Assembly: GCA_009763385.1 (NCBI GenBank)
Contig: CM019823.1
Coordinates: 97,785,104 to 97,849,103, forward strand
DNA length: 64,000 bases
From: Coix lacryma-jobi var. lacryma-jobi
Taxonomy: Eukaryota; Streptophyta; Magnoliopsida; Poales; Poaceae
Reading direction: 5' to 3'
Both the position numbers and the translations under genes were made by a program. Of this stretch, positions 57,778 through 64,000 are shown in pieces. The stretch's first letter is position 1, and each line of letters starts with the position of its first letter. The notes beneath the pieces are model-generated. The model was not told the DNA's origin. It did not search any database and saw only the letters and a program-made list of their open reading frames with translations.

Positions 57778-60281
57778 TGAAGGGTCGAGATGGCGGACTA
57801 GAGGGGGGTGAATAGTCCTTTTTAAAACTTAAACATAATCGGAGCGGCTAACCGAAACAAATGCGGAATTAAAACTATCGGTCTAGCCAAGACTACATCC
57901 CTCTACTTATACTCTATGACACCTTACAAAAGAACCTAAACAAAGCAAATAAGGTGTCGGGCTAGCTAGAGCTCACCTAAACAATTCTAGCTTGCAAGGT
58001 TACACGAACCTAAGCAACTAGTACTCAATCAACCGAGGAGCTCCTACACATGCCACTAAGCAAAAAGCACAAAGCCTAAGCTCACTAGCAATGCTCAATA
58101 ACAAGGCTACACAAGCCAAATTAGAGAGCTCAACTTAGCTACACAAACTAAGCAATGTGACTAGCAAGACTACAAGTCAACTAGTCACTCACGGGATCAA
58201 CTTCTATGCTACACAAGCAAGGAAGATAACTAGCAAGCTACACAAGCTAACTAATTACAAGAGCAACTACACAAGCACAATATATATGAAAATAAATACA
58301 AGCTTGTGTATGGATATAGCAAACCACCGAGAAGATGTAGACAATGTTGACACGGTGATTTTATCCCGAGGTTCACTTGGTTGCCACCAAGCTAGTCCCC
58401 GTTGTGTCGACCACACACTTTGGTAGTTCGGCGGCTAATAGGCACCACACCTAGCTCGACACTCGAGCGCCACAAGAACTCACCCACAAGTGAGGGTAAC
58501 TCAATGACACACGCAATCCACTAGAGTTGCTCTTCGCGATCCCGGCGGGGCGAGCACAATGCCCCTCACAAAGCCTTCTCCGGAGCCACGCACAATCTTC
58601 TTGCGGGCTTCACGACGGAGACACAACCACCAAGCCATCTAGGAGGTGGCAACCTCCAAGAGTAACAAGCACCACCGGCTTGCAACTCGATCACCTAATG
58701 CCACTCGATGCAATCTCTCAATGCAACGCACTAGCAATCACTCACTCGCTATTGATTCGCACACTAGCAAGCACAAGCGAGTTAGAGGGCTCCCAAGCAC
58801 ATCTACACCAGCCACCAAGGCTTTGGAGTGCTCAACCACCAGCCCAAGGCCGGTTACCAACGATATTTATAGCCCCAAGGGCTAACTAGCTGTTGCCCCT
58901 TCACTGGGCAAACTGCGCTAGCATCGGACGCTCCACACGGGACCATCGGACGCACAGGCCAGCGTCCGATGCACGGATGCTTGCCACGTGTCCCCCATGT
59001 TCAACTTCGGCCGATCGATCCCAACGGCTATAATCCTTTGCGCGCCAGTTAAAGTGGCATCGGACGCGCCGATGCCAAGCATCGGACGCTCCGGGACTCT
59101 AGCATCGGACGCTCGACCCCAGCGTCCGATGACACATCAGAGAGGTTCCAGAGAAGGAAGAAACACATCGGACGCATCCGATGGTTCCACATCGGATGCA
59201 GCCCAGCGTCCGATGCTCCCTGGAAAGCACGCTCGCGCCACGTCACTTGCATCGGACTGTGCAACAGCGTTTTCTCAGCGTCCGTTGCCAGCGTCCGATG
59301 CTCCTTCAACTTCTGACAGAAACTAGGGTTTACCATTGGACGCTCGGCCAGCGTCCGATGCTCCTCGGACCAGCGTCCGATGCTCCCAGAGCACTACACT
59401 TCTCCTCCGAAAACCGCTGAATCCTGCCTCGCAAGCTCGGCAGGAGGGAGAGGGACTATACACTAGTTTCTCCCACTTCTCCAAGACTCCTTTCAACACA
59501 ACTTCTTCTCCAACAACTTCTCCTTTGCAAATGTGCCAACACCACTAAGTGTACAACATCATGTGTATGTGTGTTAGCATTTTCACAATCATTTTCCAAA
59601 GGATTTTCACTTGCTCTCACCACGCCACTCGATCCTAGTAACAACGCAATGTTAGATCGCTCAAGTGGCACTGGATAACCGATATGCAAACAAGTTTGCT
59701 CCTCTTAATAGTACGGCTATCTATCTTAAACCCGGTCATAATCTTCTCTACACACCTATGACCGGTGAAATGAAATGCCCTACAGGTATACCTTTGCCTT
59801 GCGCATTCCATTCCATCTCCTTTGGTGTTGATGCAACACATGCACCAACCTCTTCATCAAATGATATGATCCACTTCATATCATCACATGGCCTCCATAG
59901 TCCATCGGTCTTGACCTCACTTGCTCTTCACCATTGCTTCGATCCTTCGGCGCCAAGTCTTTGCTTAAGCCTCCCGACACTCGGTACCAACGGCTTCAAA
60001 GCTTCCAACTTGCCCTTCACCTTTGCAACCGGTCCATCAAGCCAAGTCTTGTCTTGATCTTCACCATCTTAGCCACATGACTCCATGTCATGTCACATAT
60101 GCAATGAGCTCCTTCATCACATGTATGAGCCTTGCAACATCTTCCAAGCCATTTCACCTCTATGGCATATGTTGCTCACACATGATCACCTGTGGACTAA
60201 TCACCTATGTAATTCACTTTAAACACATATTAGTCCACCTAAGTTGTCACTCAATTACCAAAACCAAACTAGGACCTTTCA
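57778..60281 (-). repeat. 3' LTR of the non-autonomous Sirevirus-class element
   Basis: On the minus strand it starts TGAAAGGTCC at 60281 and ends ...GACCCTTCA at 57778 (2,504 bp). The end shares the CACCCCCCTCT block with copies B to E. A TATA box (TATAAATA on the minus strand) lies at 58864-58871. It lacks the six-unit inverted-repeat array. Confidence 0.85.
58921..59386 (-). repeat. GCATCGGACGCT / AGCGTCCGATGC array
   Basis: At least fifteen copies or near copies in both orientations. This array has the GTCCG core of the other LTR arrays with different flanks. Confidence 0.82.
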
Positions 60282-60297
60282 ATCTCCCCCTTTTTGG
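60282..60297 (-). other. Polypurine tract
   Basis: CCAAAAAGGGGGAGAT on the minus strand abuts the LTR. More AGGGGGAG tracts occur near 60880, 60972 and 61030. Confidence 0.85.
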
Positions 60298-63200
60298 TAA
60301 TTGATGACAACTCTACAAAGATATGGAAATTATGCTTATTCCAAGCTAGCACTTCACAAGAATGTAAATTGCTAACTTGGTTTGGGTTCATGTGGCTTGC
60401 CCAAGCTATTTTACCATGTGTAAAGGATTTTGGACAAGTATCACAAACCCGAAATGGTAGTATTAGCACCCCCTACATATGTGCTATAGAGTTTGGTTCT
60501 AAATTTGGCACATATGTATGGATATGAAATGTGGGTGAGCAATTACTACCAAGAAGTGCTAAGGTGTATAGAATAACCTTTGAAGCGTAATATCAATGAA
60601 GTTCATAGTTGTACACCTTCCTTAGCACCAAGAGTAGCTAGACATCATAAAAACTAGAACACCCCGTGAGATCAACATTAAAAGCAAGGGTCTAGTTTTG
60701 CATGAAAAGCACAAATCTAGCTATCAAATTATGCATGCTAGTTATCAAATCATCAATTAAATCCTATAACTAGCATACACCACACAAGCATGCATATAAA
60801 ATGTAAGACATATGCATTATGCAAGCAAGCAAATGTAATGCACACACAAATGCATCAAGCATGTATTCATGAGCTTGCTCCCCCTACTTGTGTGCTCTCT
60901 TTGTCCAAGAATTTTGATCCTTTTCCATTGTTCAATCTTGCTCCCTCTTGATCCATGTCCATCTTCTTTTCTCCCCCTTTGTCCTTGACATATCACAATT
61001 GACATATCTGACATATCTTTTCCTTAACTTCTCCCCCTTTGTCATCAATGACCATAAAAGGTATGCTTTTCTTGATACGAAGGGTTGCACTAGGGTAGAT
61101 GGTTGACACTTGAGTCTTCATTTTGATGGACACCACCATATGTGTTGGAATGACACCATGTGTAGGATCTTTGACCTTGATACCAATAGATGGGGCACCT
61201 CCCCTATGTCATAGCATGGGTCATCCAAATGATAAACTTGAGCTCTTGCTTGTGAGGGATGCTTTGCTTGATTTGATCACTTAAAGTTGAGGATCACTTG
61301 AAGTCTTGTAGGACACCACTTGTGAGCTTGATCTAGACACCACTTGATAAATATCACTTGAAAGATCGTATACCATTTTGAATAGATACCATGTGAAGAA
61401 ATGATGAGTCTAGATACCATTTGAATGATAGTTTAAACTTGATATCCATTTGCATTATTGTCTTTTTCTTGAACTTTTGTCATGAGCCTCTCATTTGTGA
61501 CTTGAACTATTAAACTTGCACAAGATATCTAACTCGGTTTGCTCTAGAGTAAGCTTCTTCACACATCTTTCAAAGGTTATCTTACTCACATTGAATTAGA
61601 CACTTGAATGCTCATCTCCTAGATTAAGTACTTGGGTTCACTAGCTCAAGAACAAATTCACACACTAACCACTAGATCATATAATCAATCAAGCAATAGT
61701 GGTAGGCTATGAATTTAAACTTTTCATTTGTTATGCATGATCCTATTGAGCATGTACTATATGCACTAACCGCATACTAGTAAGGGATGAAATGATCATG
61801 CACATTTCAATAGTACCTTTGCTACCTTGGAGTAGAGGATAGTCATTTGATTCCAATTAAGCTCCAAATAGCAATGTGAAGTCCATGGTGAAAATAGATA
61901 CCAATTGATAGACCAATTCTTCACTCATATGATCAAGTGCACTATCTTGTTGTGGTTGGCTTGCTTCTTCATTTGATCATAGCTTGCATATATGAATATC
62001 ACTTGTTTATATCAATAGTGAATACAACTTGAATGGTTCAAGATTTTGCTCTCTTTTGGGTGTTGCTTGCTTTCTTGATCAATCCTTTTGATTTCTTCAA
62101 CTAAGCATCTCCAATGTCCCTTTAGATCACCACTTCCATGTTAGCCTTCCAAGCCAAGCTTGGTTAACCTACCAAAGGCGGCAAGCCCCTACAGAAGGGA
62201 GAAGTGACCTCTCTCCAAAGAACAATCCTTGATACTTACATGAATTGACCTTTATTTGATTGATCCAATGGTGAACTCATCATGATGAAAATTTCTTGCA
62301 TGGTTGCCTGAGTTCAACTCTTCCTTCTTTGAGTCCTTTTCTTTCTTTCAAATGATCTTCAATTGATACTAGGACTTGATCTTTCTCTTCATCTTGATGT
62401 TGGTCTTGATCACATCTTTGTCATATTTCTAGCTTATCTCAAAACCAAACATAGGACCCTCAACCACTTATAAACATGATTCCAACTTGAGGGCCTTTCA
62501 ATCAAAGTGACTCTAGATCAATCCAATAATTGTCATTTTTCTGGCAGATTCTATCATTCTCAAAGAAACATGCATATCTCCCAAAATATAAGTCCAATGA
62601 CTATGAAACTTGGTGGAGATGTGCCTCTCTAAGTTTTCTAGCAGCCAAAAAATTTGACCTTCATTGGCTTTCTAGATTGCTACCAGATTTCAATTTTATA
62701 CATAGTACTACATGCTGAAAACTGCTGCACTATAGTTGACAAGGTCCACTCCAAAACCGAAGCATCAATTATCCAATTATTATGAATTTTGCACAGCAAC
62801 TAGTATCATAAGTGTAGAGCATGTGTACCAAATTTCAATCCAATCCAAAAATATTTGATCACTCAAACATGGCTATCTTCTCAGCTCACTCAGATTTTGC
62901 AATATTGAACAACTTTGAGCAATTGAGCTATACTCTACCAATTTGAATCAAACTTGAGCTAACTTGTTTGAATACTCTCATAAGACATATATCCATTCAA
63001 ATTACTTACTAAAAGAAGTCTCATGAACATATCCATTCAAACTAACTCAATTTGATCACTTAAGCATTAAATTCATTCAATCATCTTATAGCAAGCAACA
63101 TATGCATATATATCCAATTCAATCATCTCATATGCATCTAAAAGAACATGATCAACTAGATATATACCTTAGTAGCTCATGATCATCCAAATAACAATCT

Positions 63201-63424
63201 TCTACTCAATTAGATTGCAAGCCTTCAAATAATTCCAATCAACCACCACAACTTGATCTTTGCACTTATATGTTATAGCACTTGGACTTCACTTCACTTG
63301 ACTTGGCATTGGGATGAGAATAGCAATAAGCTTAATTACTTGACTCAATCACATGATGAATAATATGAAATCAATTGAATCAAGCCTCCAATGCCATGGT
63401 ACCTACACACATTCATCCACTAGA
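60298..63424 (-). other. Non-coding interior of the Sirevirus-class element
   Basis: AT-rich sequence with loose repetition of 'tgaccataccacttgaa'-like phrases (61130-61460) and no supportable reading frame over 3 kb. Confidence 0.6.
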
Positions 63425-64000
63425 TCATGGTACCCAAACTAGGGGACATGAATTTGCCATGTGTCCCCTTTCCCGGCATGAGTAGCAACTTCTCTTTGAT
63501 TTAGCCTTCTCTTCCTTGCTCATTTGTTGTTTCTCATTGCCTTGCCTCTCATGAGTTGCTTGATCCTTCTTCTCAAGCTTGTTAGGACACTTCGAGGCAA
63601 AGTGTCCCCTATCATCACATTTGTAGCACTTGATGTGAGCCAAATCTTTCTTCTTTTCTTCATTCTTCCTCATCATCATCTTGGCATCTTGAATATGAGT
63701 TGGATGCCTTGCTCTTCCACCCCTTCTTGTTTTCTTCTTCTTCTTTATCAAGTTACCACCATCACGGTTGATCTTGACTTGATCTTGGGGCTTCTTTTCT
63801 TGCTCAACTTGTGGCTTTGGTTGAGGCTCATCTTGTTGCTTCACCAATTGCTTGGTTGGGCACATAGAGGTGAGATGTCCTCTAGTGCTACACTTGAAGC
63901 ATTTGACATGCTTGAGCCTCTCTTCTTCCTTCTTCAACTTGAGCTTCTCCTTGTTGGGGCAAGCATTTGCAAGATGTCCCATCTCATGGCACCGATAGCA
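63425..64000 (-). CDS. Gag-like protein with four CCHC zinc knuckles, partial
   Basis: The frame is open from the window edge to the stop at 63425, 191 codons without a break. It holds four CCHC knuckles (C-x2-C-x4-H-x4-C): CYRCHEMGHLANAC at the very edge (about 63960-64000), CFKCSTRGHLTSMC (about 63860-63900), CYKCDDRGHFASKC (about 63590-63630) and CYSCRERGHMANSC (about 63450-63490). The linkers are lysine-rich. Knuckles of this kind bind nucleic acid in Gag proteins. Ordinary copia gag has one knuckle, rarely two. The N-terminal part is outside the window, so the class rests on the context of the LTR and polypurine tract. Confidence 0.75.
   Translation of the reverse strand, partial: CYRCHEMGHLANACPNKEKLKLKKEEERLKHVKCFKCSTRGHLTSMCPTKQLVKQQDEPQPKPQVEQEKKPQDQVKINRDGGNLIKKKKKTRRGGRARHPTHIQDAKMMMRKNEEKKKDLAHIKCYKCDDRGHFASKCPNKLEKKDQATHERQGNEKQQMSKEEKAKSKRSCYSCRERGHMANSCPLVWVP

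Larger units (their letters stand above)
57778..64000 (-). mobile_element. Sirevirus-class non-autonomous element, partial
   Basis: 3' LTR at 57778-60281, polypurine tract, about 3.1 kb of non-coding interior and the end of a Gag-like frame (63425-64000). The gag frame ends directly before non-coding sequence with no protease, integrase or reverse transcriptase. In an autonomous copia element pol would lie there. The rest is outside the window, so pol elsewhere cannot be fully excluded, but the order makes it unlikely. Confidence 0.75.

Overview
This window is a stretch of plant nuclear DNA made almost entirely of nested transposable elements. The element families (Sirevirus-type Ty1-copia, a CRM-like Ty3-gypsy chromovirus, three CACTA elements, a PIF/Harbinger element, long Tekay/Del-like LTRs, a tRNA-derived SINE and a MITE) and the plant-type GT-AG introns in the relics point to a large grass genome. 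A panicoid grass is my guess, not something the sequence proves. I found no intact ordinary host gene. The only candidate is a broken plant-mobile-domain (PMD) gene at 1010-2576. The only long undamaged coding region is the 1,634-residue polyprotein of the CRM-like element.

Left block (1-34845). A partial Sirevirus-type LTR (1-877) lies beside the PMD pseudogene. An old gypsy-type LTR begins at 2782 and is split by a Sirevirus on the minus strand (3723-33503, target duplication GTCAA on both sides). Five things have since landed in or altered that Sirevirus: a 131-bp SINE-like insert in its 3' LTR, a young CRM-like element (6332-13995, duplication GCTAG, two 917-bp LTRs that look identical), a CACTA element (14812-23207, duplication CAA), a lone LTR of its own family in pol (25735-27635), and many stops and frameshifts in gag-pol. 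A short gypsy LTR with a tRNA-type primer site follows at 34348-34845.

Middle block (35246-43267). A PIF/Harbinger element has a DDE transposase with three stops and a Myb/SANT-like second gene. The second gene is split by a 3.7-kb CACTA element (38307-42004, duplication TGC) that itself carries a 243-bp MITE.

Right block (43270-64000). An old gypsy-type LTR (43270 to about 54038) contains two solo LTRs: a Sirevirus-type one (43864-48937, duplication TAATT), which holds the 3' part of a CACTA element with a Ulp1-like protease gene, and a 4.2-kb Tekay/Del-like one (49099-53267, duplication GGTTT). A second long LTR on the minus strand (54098-57777) is cut by a Sirevirus-class element (57778 to past the window end) whose visible interior has a four-zinc-knuckle Gag-like frame and no pol.

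The most unusual signal is in five related Sirevirus-type LTRs. Each carries a row of six short inverted repeats whose arms differ from unit to unit but stay complementary (264-489, 5332-5561, 26100-26329, 32885-33114, 44253-44479). The same LTRs, and the LTR of the 57778 element, also carry arrays of short quasi-palindromes with a shared GTCCG core and family-specific flanks. All boundaries were read by eye; no alignment, database search or folding program was run.
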